DNA of 64,000 bases, taken from contig NZ_JAPMXC010000006.1 of the NCBI RefSeq assembly GCF_026624755.1, positions 235,683 through 299,682 on the forward strand, read 5' to 3'. Of the stretch, positions 45,620 to 55,884 are shown in pieces (within the stretch, counting starts at the first letter, position 1; each line of letters starts with the position of its first letter). The position numbers and the translations under genes are program-made. Below the pieces are notes generated by a model. That model was given only the letters and a program-made list of their open reading frames with translations. It was not told the DNA's origin and made no database searches. This DNA comes from Robbsia betulipollinis. GTDB lineage: Bacteria > Pseudomonadota > Gammaproteobacteria > Burkholderiales > Burkholderiaceae.

Positions 45620-46491
45620 GCGCCCGCCGCCTCGTGCCGGCCGGTCCAGTCGCGCGCGAACTGAAAGGCAACCCGCCCGGAACGGGAACCGCGCTCCAGC
45701 GCCCAGATCAGCGCTTCGCCGCGCGCCGCCTCGACATCCGCCGCCGCGGCGCCGAAATGCCGCAGCCAGTGCCCGACGATGGTCAGATAATCGTCCTGCT
45801 TGAACGGGTAGAAGCTGACCCACAACCCGAAACGCTCGGACAGCGAGATTTTTTCCTCGATGACTTCGCCGGGATGGATCTCGCCGTCGTCGGTATGCCG
45901 GTAACTTTCGTTTTCCTTCATGTATTCCGGCATCAGGTGACGGCGGTTCGAGGTCGCGTAGATCAGGACATTGTCCGATTGCGCGGCGATCGACCCGTCG
46001 AGCGCCACCTTCAACGCCTTGTAGCCGGACTCGCCGTCCTCGAACGAGAGGTCGTCGCAGAAGATCACGAAGCGCTCGGGACGCCCGCTCACCAGATCGA
46101 CGATATCGCCGAGGTCGTGCAGATCGTCCTTGTCGACCTCGATCAGGCGCAGGCCCTGCGCGGCGTAGGCGTTCAGGCAGGCCTTGATCAGCGACGATTT
46201 GCCCGTGCCGCGCGCGCCGGTCAACAGCACGTTGTTGGCGGGACGCTTCTCGACGAATTGCCGGGTGTTGCGCTCGATGGCGCTTTTCTGCCGGTCGATG
46301 TTCTGCAGATCGTCCAGGGCGATCGACGACAGGCCGGGCACCGGCTGCAGATAGCCGCGCCCCTGCCGGGTACGCCAGCGAAAGGCGACCGCCTTGTCCC
46401 ATTCGATCAGGGGCGTGGCGGGCGGCAGCATCGTTTCGAGCCGGCCGAGCAGCGCTTCGGCGCGCGTGAGAAAGTGTTCGAGTTTGTCCAT
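45616..46491 (-). CDS. DUF815-family P-loop ATPase
   Basis: AAA-like ATPase of unknown role, 291 residues. It has Walker A GARGTGKS (92-99), Walker B FVIFCDDLSFE (about 141-151) and the sensor-like IYATSNRRHLMPEYM. The segment QNIDRQKSAIERNTRQFV before the P-loop and the late LSERFGLWVSFYPF are typical of the DUF815 family, always found between argJ and mutT in this group. It overlaps mutT by 4 bases and starts 6 bases after argJ. Confidence 0.9.
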   Translation of the reverse strand: MDKLEHFLTRAEALLGRLETMLPPATPLIEWDKAVAFRWRTRQGRGYLQPVPGLSSIALDDLQNIDRQKSAIERNTRQFVEKRPANNVLLTGARGTGKSSLIKACLNAYAAQGLRLIEVDKDDLHDLGDIVDLVSGRPERFVIFCDDLSFEDGESGYKALKVALDGSIAAQSDNVLIYATSNRRHLMPEYMKENESYRHTDDGEIHPGEVIEEKISLSERFGLWVSFYPFKQDDYLTIVGHWLRHFGAAAADVEAARGEALIWALERGSRSGRVAFQFARDWTGRHEAAGA

Positions 46492-46497
46492 GGCGGC

Positions 46498-47730
46498 TCA
46501 GGAGCGGTAATCGGCGTTGATGCTCACGTAATCGTGCGACAGGTCACATGTCCAGATCGTCGCCGCAGCGTCGCCCCGGCCCAGCACCACCCGCACCGTG
46601 ATTTCGCTTTGCTGCATGACGCGCTGACCGTCGGCTTCCTGGTAGTCGGGGTTGCGGCCACCGGCCCTGGCGACCCAGACGTCGTCGAGATACAGATCGA
46701 CGCCGCCGACATCGAGGTCGTCGATGCCGGCATAGCCGACCGCCGCGAGAATGCGGCCCAGATTCGGATCGGAGGCAAAGAAGGCGGTCTTGACGAGCGG
46801 CGAATGGCCGATCGCGTAACCGACCTTGCGGCACTCCGCTGCGCTCGCGCCGCCTTCGACCTGGATCGTGATGAATTTCGTCGCGCCCTCGCCGTCGCGC
46901 ACGATCAGTTGCGCGATCTCCTGCGCGAGGCCGAGCAGGGACTCGCGCAGCGCGACATAGGCCGCTTCCGTGGTCGAGGTGATCTCGGGCAGCGTCGAGC
47001 GACCGGTGGCGACGACGATGAAGGAATCGTTCGTCGAGGTGTCGCCGTCGATCGTGATGCAGTTGAACGAACGGTCCGCGATGTCCTGGATCAGGCTATC
47101 GAGCACGGGCTGGGCGATGCGGGCATCGGTACCGATGAAACCCAGCATCGTCGCCATGTTCGGCCTGATCATGCCCGCACCCTTGCTGATGCCCGTCATG
47201 ACGACGCGGTGACCATCGATGTTCACCTCGCGCGACGCGGCTTTCGGCCGCGTGTCGGTGGTCATGATCGCCTCGGCCGCTTCGGCCCAGTGCGCGGCGT
47301 CCTGCTGCGCGAGCGCCGCCGGCAGACCGGCGATGAGCCGCTCGACCGGCAACGGTTCGAGGATCACGCCGGTGGAGAACGGCAACACCTGCTGCGGCGC
47401 GATGCCCATCAGCTCGGCCAGTGCGGCGCAGGTCTGCCGGGCCATCGCCAGGCCCGGCTCGCCGGTGCCGGCGTTCGCATTGCCGGTATTGACCACCAGC
47501 GCCCGGATCCCGGCCCCCGGTTCGGCCAGATGCGCACGGCACACCGTCACCGGCGCCGCGCAGAAGCGGTTCAGCGTGAAGACGCCGGAGACGCTCGCAC
47601 CTTCCTCCAGCGCGATCACGAGCACATCCTTGCGGTTGGGCTTGCGAATGTGCGCTTCGGCCCAGCCCAGGGTCATGCCCGCGACCGGATTAAGCGTTGA
47701 TGGATCCATCGTCGGGAAATTCACGGCCAT
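46498..47730 (-). CDS. argJ: Bifunctional glutamate N-acetyltransferase/amino-acid acetyltransferase ArgJ
   Basis: Transfers acetyl from N-acetylornithine to glutamate (and may use acetyl-CoA) in the arginine cycle. The 410-residue precursor self-cleaves before the catalytic Thr, seen as T194 in [24 protein letters not shown] and the late [15 protein letters not shown] follow. The start MAVNFPTMD at 47730 has AAGGA 6 bases upstream; the in-frame extension to 47808 crosses the secA terminator hairpin. Confidence 0.96.
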   Translation of the reverse strand: MAVNFPTMDPSTLNPVAGMTLGWAEAHIRKPNRKDVLVIALEEGASVSGVFTLNRFCAAPVTVCRAHLAEPGAGIRALVVNTGNANAGTGEPGLAMARQTCAALAELMGIAPQQVLPFSTGVILEPLPVERLIAGLPAALAQQDAAHWAEAAEAIMTTDTRPKAASREVNIDGHRVVMTGISKGAGMIRPNMATMLGFIGTDARIAQPVLDSLIQDIADRSFNCITIDGDTSTNDSFIVVATGRSTLPEITSTTEAAYVALRESLLGLAQEIAQLIVRDGEGATKFITIQVEGGASAAECRKVGYAIGHSPLVKTAFFASDPNLGRILAAVGYAGIDDLDVGGVDLYLDDVWVARAGGRNPDYQEADGQRVMQQSEITVRVVLGRGDAAATIWTCDLSHDYVSINADYRS

Positions 47731-47767
47731 GACGCGTCCTTCTGGTATGCGTGGAGGAATAAGCAAA

Positions 47768-47799
47768 TCGGCTGACCCGCGACATGCGTGGTCAGCCGA
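47768..47799 (-). terminator. Terminator-like hairpin after secA
   Basis: A perfect 10-bp stem (47768-47777 with 47790-47799, 12-base loop) lies 28 bases past the secA stop. In the leftward transcript it is followed by TTTGCTTATT, a short and interrupted U tract. It separates secA from argJ. Confidence 0.65.
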
Positions 47800-47827
47800 C
47801 GGTTTCAACGCCCGATGTCCGGCCTGT

Positions 47828-50692
47828 TCAGGCGATCTTGCCGTGGCATTGCTTGTACTTCATGCCGCTGCCGCAGGGGCAGGCGTCGTTGCGGCCGACC
47901 TTCGGATACGCCGGGTGCGACGACAGGTGCGGTGCCGGCGCCGGAATCGGCGACTCGTCGGTCTGTTGGTAGGCGCCGCTGCCGGTGGCATCGAGCGGCC
48001 CGGCCGTGGGCGCGAGCGCCGCATCCGGCAGCGTCGCCTGACCGATGCCGCCGGTTTCCACCACTTCCGAGCCGTCGATGTCGGTGTGATGGAATTCGAG
48101 CGATACCAGACTCTGGTTCGCCTGGCCTTCGACCTGCTCGGTGGCGTTCTCCAGTTGTTCCGACGACTGGATCTCCACGTTCATCACGAAACGGATCACC
48201 TCGGACTTGATCGCGTCGAGCGTCTGGGCGAACAGTTCGAACGATTCGCGCTTGTATTCCTGCTTCGGGTTTTTCTGCGCATAGCCGCGCAAATGGATGC
48301 CCTGACGCAGGTGATCGAGCGCGGCCAGATGTTCGCGCCAGCGGCCGTCGAGCGTTTGCAGCATGACGGTGCGCTCGAAGCCGTTGAAGTCCTCGCGTCC
48401 CACCAGCCCGACCTTCTGTTCGTACGCCGCGTCGGCATCCTCGAGCACCTTCTCGAGAATGTCGTCGTCGCTGACGTTCTGCACCGCGCCCGCCAGCTCG
48501 CGCAACGGTACCGGCAGCTTCCAGTCGTCGCGCAGCACCTGCTCGAGTCCCGCCAGGTTCCACTGCTCCTCGATGCTGTTCGTCGGCACGTAGGTGCGCA
48601 CCAGATCGGTGATCACCGACTGCCGCATCGCCGCGATCGTCTCGGAAATGTCGCTGGCTTCCAGCAGTTCGTTGCGCTGCTGATAGATCACCTTGCGCTG
48701 GTCGTTCGACACGTCGTCGTATTCGAGCAACTGCTTGCGGATGTCGAAATTGCGCGCCTCGACTTTCCGTTGTGCCGATTCGATCGAGCGCGATACGATG
48801 CCGGCCTCGATCGCCTCGCCTTCGGGCATCTTGAGGCGGTCCATGATCGCACGCACGCGGTCGCCGGCGAAGATGCGCAGCAGCGGATCCTCCAGCGACA
48901 GGAAGAAGCGCGACGAACCCGGGTCGCCCTGGCGGCCCGCGCGGCCGCGCAACTGGTTGTCGATACGGCGCGATTCATGGCGCTCGGTGCCGATGATGTG
49001 CAGGCCGCCCGCAGCCTTCACCGCATCGTGCAGCGCCTGCCATTCGTCGTGCAGCTGCTGAATCAGGCGCGGCTTTTCGCCGTCGGGGATCGCCGCGTCG
49101 GCTTCGATGAAACCGGCCTGCTTCTCGACGTTGCCGCCCAGTACGATGTCGGTGCCGCGGCCCGCCATGTTCGTCGCGATCGTGACCATCTTCGGCCGGC
49201 CTGCCTGCGCGATGATCTCGGCTTCCCGCGCGTGCTGCTTGGCGTTGAGCACCTGATGCGGCAGTTCGACCTGGCCGAGCAGGCTCGACAGCAGCTCGGA
49301 GCTTTCGATCGAGGTCGTGCCCACGAGCACCGGCTGGCCACGGTCGTAGCACTCCCGGATCTCGCGGATCACCGCGTCGTAGCGTTCCTTCGCCGTTTTG
49401 TAGATCTGGTCCTGCCGGTCCAGGCGCTTGGGCACCCGGTTCGTCGGGATGATCACCGTCTCCAGGCCGTAGATCTCCTGGAATTCGTAGGCTTCGGTAT
49501 CGGCCGTACCGGTCATGCCCGAGAGTTTCTCGTACATCCGGAAGTAGTTCTGGAACGTGATCGACGCGAGCGTCTGGTTCTCGTTCTGGATCTTGACGCC
49601 TTCCTTCGCCTCGACGGCCTGGTGCAGACCGTCGGACCAGCGGCGCCCGGACATCAGGCGGCCGGTGAATTCGTCGACGATCACGACCTCGCCTTCCTGC
49701 ACGACATAATGCTGGTCGCGCAGGAACAGCGTGTGGCCGCGCAGCGCGGCGTACACGTGGTGCATCAGCGTGATGTTCTGCGGCGCATACAGGCTCTCGC
49801 CCTCGCCGATCAGGCCCCACTGCGACAACAGGCTCTCGGCCTTCTCGTGGCCGCGTTCGGTCAGGAAGACCTGCCGCGCCTTCTCGTCGAGCGTGTAGTC
49901 GCCCGGCACCTCGACGCCCGTGCCGTCGGATTTCTCCTCGCCGATCTGCCGCTCGAGCAGCGGCGGCAATGCGTTCATCCGGACGTAGAGATCCGTATGG
50001 TCCTCGGCCTGCCCCGAAATGATCAGCGGCGTGCGGGCCTCGTCGATCAGGATCGAATCGACCTCGTCGACGATCGCGAAGTTCAGGGGCCGCTGCACGC
50101 GCCCTTCCACTTCGTAGACCATGTTGTCGCGCAGGTAATCGAAGCCGAACTCGTTGTTCGTGCCGTACGTGACGTCCGCCTCGTACGCCTGCTGCTTGGA
50201 CGTGTGGTCCATCTGCGACAGATTGATGCCGACCGAGAGCCCGAGGAAGTTGTACAGCCGCGCCATCCACTCGGCGTCGCGCTGCGCGAGGTAGTCGTTG
50301 ACGGTCACGACGTGCACGCCCTTGCCGGGCAGCGCGTTCAGGTAGCCGGCGAGCGTCGCGCACAGGGTCTTGCCCTCGCCGGTGCGCATTTCGCCGATCT
50401 TGCCCTGGTGCAGCGCCATCCCGCCGATCAGCTGGACGTCGAAATGCCGCATCTTCAGCACCCGCCGGCTCGCCTCGCGACAGACCGCGAAGGCTTCGGG
50501 CAGGAGTTGGTCGAGCGTCTCGCCGCCGGCGATGCGCTGGCGGAATTCGACGGTCTTCGCCTGCAGTTCGGCGTCGCTCAGTTTCTCGATGGCGGGCTCG
50601 AGCGCATTGATCGCGACGACGGTTTTTCTGTATTGCTTGACCAGTCGCTGATTGCGGCTGCCAAACACTTTCTGGAGTATTCCGGAAATCAT
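47828..50692 (-). CDS. secA: Preprotein translocase ATPase SecA
   Basis: ATP-driven motor that pushes preproteins through SecYEG at the inner membrane. The 954-residue protein has MRTGEGKT (Walker A), [16 protein letters not shown] (DEAD-type Walker B), the GMTGTADTE and [10 protein letters not shown] helicase motifs, the [27 protein letters not shown] segment, and a C-terminal zinc tail [14 protein letters not shown] that binds SecB and phospholipid. The start [16 protein letters not shown] at 50692 gives the family N-terminus; the frame stays open upstream to 51412 only as an antisense shadow of dciA. It is divergent from dciA. Confidence 0.97.
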   Translation of the reverse strand: MISGILQKVFGSRNQRLVKQYRKTVVAINALEPAIEKLSDAELQAKTVEFRQRIAGGETLDQLLPEAFAVCREASRRVLKMRHFDVQLIGGMALHQGKIGEMRTGEGKTLCATLAGYLNALPGKGVHVVTVNDYLAQRDAEWMARLYNFLGLSVGINLSQMDHTSKQQAYEADVTYGTNNEFGFDYLRDNMVYEVEGRVQRPLNFAIVDEVDSILIDEARTPLIISGQAEDHTDLYVRMNALPPLLERQIGEEKSDGTGVEVPGDYTLDEKARQVFLTERGHEKAESLLSQWGLIGEGESLYAPQNITLMHHVYAALRGHTLFLRDQHYVVQEGEVVIVDEFTGRLMSGRRWSDGLHQAVEAKEGVKIQNENQTLASITFQNYFRMYEKLSGMTGTADTEAYEFQEIYGLETVIIPTNRVPKRLDRQDQIYKTAKERYDAVIREIRECYDRGQPVLVGTTSIESSELLSSLLGQVELPHQVLNAKQHAREAEIIAQAGRPKMVTIATNMAGRGTDIVLGGNVEKQAGFIEADAAIPDGEKPRLIQQLHDEWQALHDAVKAAGGLHIIGTERHESRRIDNQLRGRAGRQGDPGSSRFFLSLEDPLLRIFAGDRVRAIMDRLKMPEGEAIEAGIVSRSIESAQRKVEARNFDIRKQLLEYDDVSNDQRKVIYQQRNELLEASDISETIAAMRQSVITDLVRTYVPTNSIEEQWNLAGLEQVLRDDWKLPVPLRELAGAVQNVSDDDILEKVLEDADAAYEQKVGLVGREDFNGFERTVMLQTLDGRWREHLAALDHLRQGIHLRGYAQKNPKQEYKRESFELFAQTLDAIKSEVIRFVMNVEIQSSEQLENATEQVEGQANQSLVSLEFHHTDIDGSEVVETGGIGQATLPDAALAPTAGPLDATGSGAYQQTDESPIPAPAPHLSSHPAYPKVGRNDACPCGSGMKYKQCHGKIA

Positions 50693-50911
50693 CAGGTCGT
50701 TTCTAAGCGTCGCGGTCGGTGCGCCTGCGCTAGCGGGCGACCTTTCGGGCGTCTGTGGGCTCGTAAGAGAATTGGGCATTTTATCACGCGCGCCTCGTCT
50801 CATCGGTCTGCTCGGTGGTATCTTAGTCCATTGGGCCGAGCCGGTTGCGTTCACGCATCGGCCGGTGGCGGGCGACGCGCCCGCGCCAGGCGCGGTCGCG
50901 CGCGCCTCCCC

Positions 50912-51424
50912 ATGTCCCGGTTTCGTTCCCACTTGCCGATGAATCGTCCTTTCCCGCCCGCTTCGCCGCGTCGCAAGCCCCGTTCGGGGCGCGGCTACGC
51001 GACCCCCATCGTCGAAGCCCTCGCCTCGAACGACGCGTTTGCGCATCTGCGGGAGGGCGTCGCCCGCCTGCGTTCGCTGGAGAAAGACCTGGGCGCCTGC
51101 CTGCCCGACTACCTGCGCACCAACGTGGCCGCCGCGTCGGCCAGCGACGGCGTGCTGACCCTGCTGACGCCGCACAGCGCGCTGGCGGCGCGCCTGCGAC
51201 ACCTGGAACCGAAGCTCGTCGGTTTCCTGCGCACCCGCGGCTGGGCGGTGGATATCGTCAAGGTGCGCATCCGGCCTCTCGCGCCCGTGCCGGCCGTGCC
51301 GCCGAAAACCGCCCGGCTGAGCGCCACGGGGCTCGCCTGCCTCGACGCGTTGCGCGCGGGCCTGGAACCCTCGCCGCTGCGGGATTCGCTGGAAAAAATG
51401 GTCGGCCGGCACCAGCGCGGGTAA
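50912..51424 (+). CDS. DUF721/DciA-like protein
   Basis: Homologue of DciA, the replicative-helicase loader/regulator family (DUF721). The 170-residue protein has a basic N-terminal leader and the core [20 protein letters not shown], then [32 protein letters not shown]. That is the KH-like beta-hairpin region of DUF721. The start may be the ATG at 50912 or the one at 50939; neither has a clear ribosome binding site. It is divergent from secA. A dciA role is inferred from the domain. Confidence 0.85.
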   Translation: MSRFRSHLPMNRPFPPASPRRKPRSGRGYATPIVEALASNDAFAHLREGVARLRSLEKDLGACLPDYLRTNVAAASASDGVLTLLTPHSALAARLRHLEPKLVGFLRTRGWAVDIVKVRIRPLAPVPAVPPKTARLSATGLACLDALRAGLEPSPLRDSLEKMVGRHQRG

Positions 51425-51546
51425 TACCGGTCAATGCCGTTCCAGCGTCGTTCGGCAAGGCGGACCGGCTGGTCCCGGCAGTTTTCGCCGCGAGGGTTCA
51501 GAATGGAGCGATCGGGCGCCATCGCCCCGTTCACAGGAACACTGAA

Positions 51547-51858
51547 ATGACTACCGCACTCACCGTCGTTGCGATCATGGTGGCCAAGCCCGGCCAGGAG
51601 CAGGCCCTGAAGGATCTGCTGACGTCCGCACTCCCCAAATTCCAGGCCGAGCCCGGCTGCCAGGCGTACACGCTGCTGACCGACCTCGAAAAACCGGCGC
51701 GCTTCGTCACCTACGAAACATGGGATGACGAAGCCGCGCTGCAGGGCCACATGCAGGCGCCGACGATGACCGAAGCCGCACCGTTGATGAAGGACATCCT
51801 GGGCGAGCCGATGCAGCAGTTCCGGCTGAATACGCTGCCGGGCAGCACGACGGTGTAA
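51547..51858 (+). CDS. ABM-domain (antibiotic biosynthesis monooxygenase-like) protein
   Basis: A 103-residue dimeric alpha/beta-barrel-type protein, probably a small cofactor-free oxygenase or a quinol- or aldehyde-related enzyme. The beta-strand VVAIMVAKPGQEQALKDLL, the CQAYTLLTDLEKPARFVTYETWDDEAAL middle and the HMQAPTM segment fit the ABM domain. AGGA lies about 10 bases before the ATG. It is the first gene of the accessory stretch between dciA and lpxC. The substrate is unknown. Confidence 0.85.
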   Translation: MTTALTVVAIMVAKPGQEQALKDLLTSALPKFQAEPGCQAYTLLTDLEKPARFVTYETWDDEAALQGHMQAPTMTEAAPLMKDILGEPMQQFRLNTLPGSTTV

Positions 51859-51951
51859 CTGCGCCACGCGGGGAGCACGTGGTCGACGGCGCGGCTGAAG
51901 CCGAAAGCGCCGTCCCTGTCCCCGGCACCATGGCGTGCGGTTGCAACGGCG

Positions 51952-52809
51952 TCAGGTATACGCGTCCCTGTCGCGCCACATCGCCTGGTAGTTATTGGTG
52001 CCGAGGCCGGTTCCGCTCCAGTCGCCGGCATGGCGGCGGGGGCGAACGGCGACGACCGTCCTGTCGTCCTCCCGGGCGATGAAGGGCAAATCCACGTCCA
52101 GGCTTGGCGCTTCATGCACGCCTCGGTACTGGTCCTCGGGAAGCATCCTGCGCCACCGATCCGTCGCCGCCGCGGCGCATGCATGACCGAGCACGCGCGG
52201 CCCCGTCACATCGACCGGATCGTCTCCGTAGTAACGCCGGTGACAATGCGCGACGATCCTCTCGATGGTCAGCGCCAGTTCCGCCCTCCCGGGCAGCGAC
52301 CAGATCAGACTGTTGGACACCGTGCTGACGGTTTTACGCCAGCGCCAGGCCTGATTGAAGATGCCGAAACCATAGCGCGCCGATATCTCCCATGGCCGCT
52401 CGTGCCGCAGCATGATGTCGCTGTACAGACCGCCCTGCGCGAACAGGATGCAAAGCCGCCCCAGGTCCGACTTGTACGCGTAGGGTTTCAACGTGTCGAA
52501 TGCCTGCAGAACATCCCTATCGAAGTCCCGCGCGATCAGGGTGCGCACCGCGTCGCCGCTCCAGAGCGTCTGTCGCGCCGTCGGATAGACCTGTCCGAGG
52601 GACGCCATACAAGCATCGATCCGATCGGGCAAGCGGTGCGGCAGCGAGAACCCGTCGACGATCAGGATCTGATGAATGCGATCGATCGGATGCACGCCCT
52701 CGGCGCCGGAGGCGGCACCGGCCGTTTGCGCGGCCGCCCAGGGCAGACGCAGCGTGGTGCCCGCGGCGAGGCCGTAACCGATGGTCTTGACGAATTGCCT
52801 ACGCGACAC
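51952..52809 (-). CDS. Tat-exported GT32-like (Gly_transf_sug, OCH1-type) protein with altered DXD motif
   Basis: Probable exported protein of 285 residues. The GTG at 52809 has a perfect GGAGGA 6 bases upstream and starts MSRRQFVKTIGYGLAAG, a twin-arginine signal (R3-R4-x-F) with an AxA-type cleavage site near residue 27. The mature part resembles GT32 sugar transferases: RIHQILIVDGFSLP, then YKSDLGRLCILFAQGGLYSDIM (112-133). In that family the last segment normally ends in a D-x-D that binds nucleotide sugar and metal; here it is D131-I-M133, so the second Asp is missing. It follows nodT on the same strand after 127 bases. Confidence 0.75.
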   Translation of the reverse strand: MSRRQFVKTIGYGLAAGTTLRLPWAAAQTAGAASGAEGVHPIDRIHQILIVDGFSLPHRLPDRIDACMASLGQVYPTARQTLWSGDAVRTLIARDFDRDVLQAFDTLKPYAYKSDLGRLCILFAQGGLYSDIMLRHERPWEISARYGFGIFNQAWRWRKTVSTVSNSLIWSLPGRAELALTIERIVAHCHRRYYGDDPVDVTGPRVLGHACAAAATDRWRRMLPEDQYRGVHEAPSLDVDLPFIAREDDRTVVAVRPRRHAGDWSGTGLGTNNYQAMWRDRDAYT

Positions 52810-52936
52810 GAAAGTCCTCCCTGCACGCCGTTTGCTTTCGAAAGCGTAGCGTGTCCGGAGGAACTCATGACAGGACAGGACGCAATCCGCGCTCGCCGGA
52901 CGCATCGGCGGCCCCCTGGCCGGTGACGCCGTGACG

Positions 52937-54430
52937 TCAGCCGGAGACGGTCGGACGACCGATCGCCGCAGGCACGGCGGACGCGGCGGACGCGGCAGGC
53001 ACGGCAGGCACGGCAGGCGCGTCATTCCAGCCGCCCCCCAGCGCCTTGACCAGGTACACGACCAATCCCGCCTGCTGTCCCTGAATCTGAATTTCCTGCC
53101 GCTGGCTGCTCAGCAGCTGCTCCTGCGCGCTGATGACATCGAGGTAGGCCACCAGACCGCCGGAATAACGATCGTTCGCCAGGCTCAGCAGTTTCTCTGC
53201 ATCGGTGGAAGCGATGTGGGCCTGCATCACGGCGCCATCCAGCACCGAGAGGCCGGTTATCCCATCCTGCACTTCCTGGAAGGCGGTCAGCACGGTCTGA
53301 CGGTAAGTGGCCTGCACCGCCACGTAATCCTGCTGGGCGAACGCCACGCCCGCGCGCCGCTTGCCGCCGTCGAACACGACTTCGCCGAGCGAACTGCCGA
53401 CCGACCACAGCAATGACGGCGCGGACAGCATCGAGGCGAACCGCGTGCTTTCCCAGCCGATCGTGGGCGACAGCGTCAGGTCGGGAAAATACGCGGTGCG
53501 CGCGACGCCGATCCGGGCGTTGGCCTGCGCCATCGCCCGTTCCGCCGAGGCGACATCCGGGCGTCTTTGCAGCAGCGCGCTGGGCACTCCGAGGGCGATG
53601 CGCGGCACCGGCAGCGGCGCGACCCGGGTGGCGAGCGAGAAGACCGGCGCGGGCACGCCGATGAACGCGGCGATCGCATGCTCGTATTGCGCGCGCTGGC
53701 GCGTCAACAATTGCGCCTGCGTGCGGCTGGCGTCCAGTTGCGAACGCTGCTGCATGACGTCCAGCCCGGAGACGGCACCCAGGTCGTGCTGCGTCAGCAC
53801 GTAATCCAGCGCCCGCTGCTGCAAGGTCAGCGACCGCTGGACGATGTCGATTTCGTCATCGAGCTCGCGCAGCGAAAAGTAGGTGCTGGCCAGGTTCGCC
53901 GTCAGCACCAGCCGGGCGTTGGCCAGATCGTCATCCGCCTGATCGACTGCCGCGCGCGCGCCCTCCAGCGTACGGCGCACGCGCCCGAACAGATCGACTT
54001 CGTAGCTGACGCCCGCCTCCAGCGTGATGTCGTTCTGCACGGTCGATTGACTCGGCGTGCTGTAGCGCTGCACCGGCCGCTGACCGGAGATTTTTTCCCG
54101 CGCCAGACCGCTGTTGAGCGTGACCTGCGGAAAGATCGCCGAGGTGGCCGCGTCGAGCGAGGAGCGCGCTTCGGCATAATGCGCGCTCGCGGACTGCAAC
54201 GATTGGTTGCCGGTCAACAGGCGCTGTTCCAGATCGTTCAGCACCGCGTCGTCGAACACCTGCCACCAGTCGAGCGACAGCGGCGCATGCGAGGGGGCGG
54301 CCGCCTGCCAGTATGCGTCCGTGCGCCACTGCGCCGGGGTGTCCACCGCGGGGCGCTTGTAGTCGGGTCCGACCGTGCACGCCGTCAGCAACGCCGCGCA
54401 CAGAACGAGGCTGCCATGCAGACGCTTCAT
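52937..54430 (-). CDS. NodT/OprM-type outer-membrane efflux lipoprotein
   Basis: Outer-membrane channel of a tripartite RND pump, 497 residues. The signal ends in LLTAC with lipidated C18, then TVGPDYKRPAVDTP, the classic OprM/NodT start. Two OEP repeats follow (about 70-265 and 280-470); YEVDLFGRVRR and LGVPSALLQRRPDVASAERAMAQANARIGVARTAYFP-type segments are diagnostic. The C-terminal tail is Ala/Val/Pro repeats encoded by 9-bp repeats (about 52969-53020). Its start overlaps the adaptor stop as ATGA. Confidence 0.93.
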   Translation of the reverse strand: MKRLHGSLVLCAALLTACTVGPDYKRPAVDTPAQWRTDAYWQAAAPSHAPLSLDWWQVFDDAVLNDLEQRLLTGNQSLQSASAHYAEARSSLDAATSAIFPQVTLNSGLAREKISGQRPVQRYSTPSQSTVQNDITLEAGVSYEVDLFGRVRRTLEGARAAVDQADDDLANARLVLTANLASTYFSLRELDDEIDIVQRSLTLQQRALDYVLTQHDLGAVSGLDVMQQRSQLDASRTQAQLLTRQRAQYEHAIAAFIGVPAPVFSLATRVAPLPVPRIALGVPSALLQRRPDVASAERAMAQANARIGVARTAYFPDLTLSPTIGWESTRFASMLSAPSLLWSVGSSLGEVVFDGGKRRAGVAFAQQDYVAVQATYRQTVLTAFQEVQDGITGLSVLDGAVMQAHIASTDAEKLLSLANDRYSGGLVAYLDVISAQEQLLSSQRQEIQIQGQQAGLVVYLVKALGGGWNDAPAVPAVPAASAASAVPAAIGRPTVSG

Positions 54431-55884
54431 GTCGCGGCCTTCTGCGACGCGCTCGCCGGCTGCGTGGCGGACGCCTTCGGCGCCGCCTTGGGGGGCGCGA
54501 TCGTCACGGCATCGCCTTCCGCCAGGGCGTCGCCCGGGTTCACGATGATGCGATCGGACGCGGTAATGCCGTTATCGATCTCCAGCGTTTTGCCGGTGTC
54601 CTGGGCGATGACCACCGGCAGCAGGTGCACATGGTTGTCCGCGCCCACGGTCGCCAGACGGGGTCCTTCGGCGCGAAACAGCAGGGTATTGCCCGGCACG
54701 ATCCAGCGTCCTCCCGAGGCGCGCGGCAGGGTGACCTGCACGTAGGCGCCCGGCAGCAGGAGGCCGTCGTGGTTGGGCAGCGTGATTTCGATCTGCAGCG
54801 ACCGGGTCGGCACGTCGATGGCGGCCGACGTGTGCGTGATCGCCCCGGAAAAGGTTTTACCCGGTAGCTCGGCCTGCCGCACCGTCACCTGCTGCCCGAG
54901 CGCCACGTTGGTGGAATAGGCCTGCGGTACCGAAACATACACGCGCAACGGGTCCGATTGCGCGAGCACGAACATCGCGCGCGTGGTGCCATTTCCCGCA
55001 GCGATCAGGTCGCCGACATCGATATTGCGTTGCGTCACCACGCCGGTAAACGGCGCGAGGATACGCTTGAAGGCGCGCAACTGCGCGAGTCGCTGAACGT
55101 TGGCATCCGCCGCCGCCTCGTTGGCCCGGGCTTGCTGATAGCTGCCCGTCCGGTCGTCGAGTTCCTGCTGCGAGACGGCGTCGCGCTGCCGCAGTTGCTG
55201 CGAACGGTCGGCGGACGTCTTCGCCAGGGCCAGCGCCGACGTGGTCTGTTGACGCTGCGCGACCGCCTGTGCCCATTCCTGATCGACCTCCGGCGTGTCG
55301 AGCAGCGCCAGCAACTGACCCTTCACCACGCGCGCGCCAATGTCGGCGTACCAATGCACGACATAGCCATTGGCGCGCGCGTAAATCGGCGACTCGACGT
55401 TCCCGCGCAAGGTGGCGGGCAGCACCACGTCGCCCTCGCCGCCCTGCCGGGTCGCGTGCACCACGGTGACGAATTGCTGGCTATTCTGCTGACTGACCTT
55501 TTCGGTCCGATGACGGCTGCGCAAATTGGCATAGATCGTCCAGGCCGCGCCGATCAGCAAAATCACCAGCACCACCAGGCCAATGCGCTTGGCGCGACGG
55601 CGCACCAAGGCACGCGGCGGCATGGGCCGCGAGACATGCGGGGCAGCGTCCTTTTTCCCGGACTCATCGGTCTTGCCGGACTCATCGGTCTTGCCGGACT
55701 CATCGGTCTTGCCGGACTCATCGGTCTTGCCGGACTCATCGGTCTTGCCGGACTCATCGGTCTTGCCGGACTCATCGGTCTTGCCACGCCCGTCGGTCTT
55801 CCCGGGCGCCGGGTTCGGCGTTCGTTCCGGAACGTCCTTGCCTTCCTCGCCTTGCGGCGGCCCGGCCTGCGGTGTCTCGCTCAT
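54427..55884 (-). CDS. RND efflux periplasmic adaptor (HlyD/MdtA family) with repeat-rich cytoplasmic leader
   Basis: Membrane-fusion adaptor between the pump and the outer-membrane channel, 485 residues. Before the single membrane helix (about 101-120, IGLVVLVILLIGAAWTIYAN) lies an unusual cytoplasmic leader of about 100 residues that includes seven GKTDES repeats (34-77). The mature part has the lipoyl hairpin (PIYARANGYVVHWYADIGARV), a coiled-coil with repeated Gln/Ala, beta-barrel and membrane-proximal domains. It overlaps the pump gene by 4 bases (55881-55884) and nodT by 4 bases. Confidence 0.9.
   Translation of the reverse strand: MSETPQAGPPQGEEGKDVPERTPNPAPGKTDGRGKTDESGKTDESGKTDESGKTDESGKTDESGKTDESGKTDESGKKDAAPHVSRPMPPRALVRRRAKRIGLVVLVILLIGAAWTIYANLRSRHRTEKVSQQNSQQFVTVVHATRQGGEGDVVLPATLRGNVESPIYARANGYVVHWYADIGARVVKGQLLALLDTPEVDQEWAQAVAQRQQTTSALALAKTSADRSQQLRQRDAVSQQELDDRTGSYQQARANEAAADANVQRLAQLRAFKRILAPFTGVVTQRNIDVGDLIAAGNGTTRAMFVLAQSDPLRVYVSVPQAYSTNVALGQQVTVRQAELPGKTFSGAITHTSAAIDVPTRSLQIEITLPNHDGLLLPGAYVQVTLPRASGGRWIVPGNTLLFRAEGPRLATVGADNHVHLLPVVIAQDTGKTLEIDNGITASDRIIVNPGDALAEGDAVTIAPPKAAPKASATQPASASQKAAT
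55660..55803. repeat. 18-bp minisatellite in the adaptor gene (seven copies plus one degenerate)
   Basis: The unit GGACTCATCGGTCTTGCC occurs seven times without change at 55660-55785, followed by a diverged eighth unit to 55803. In the coding strand each unit gives GKTDES. Unit length keeps the frame, so copy number can change without breaking the gene. Confidence 0.95.

Noticed and set aside
50693-51412. SecA N-terminal extension of 240 codons
   Set aside because: SecA proteins begin at the [11 protein letters not shown] position; the upstream frame is the complement of dciA.
47219-51424. Open frame of about 1400 codons on the + strand across argJ and secA
   Set aside because: It is an antisense shadow of secA and argJ caused by high GC; only its last 170 codons (dciA) have coding character.
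55660-55803. 18-bp repeat array considered as CRISPR
   Set aside because: Copies are contiguous with no spacers and encode GKTDES in frame within the adaptor gene.
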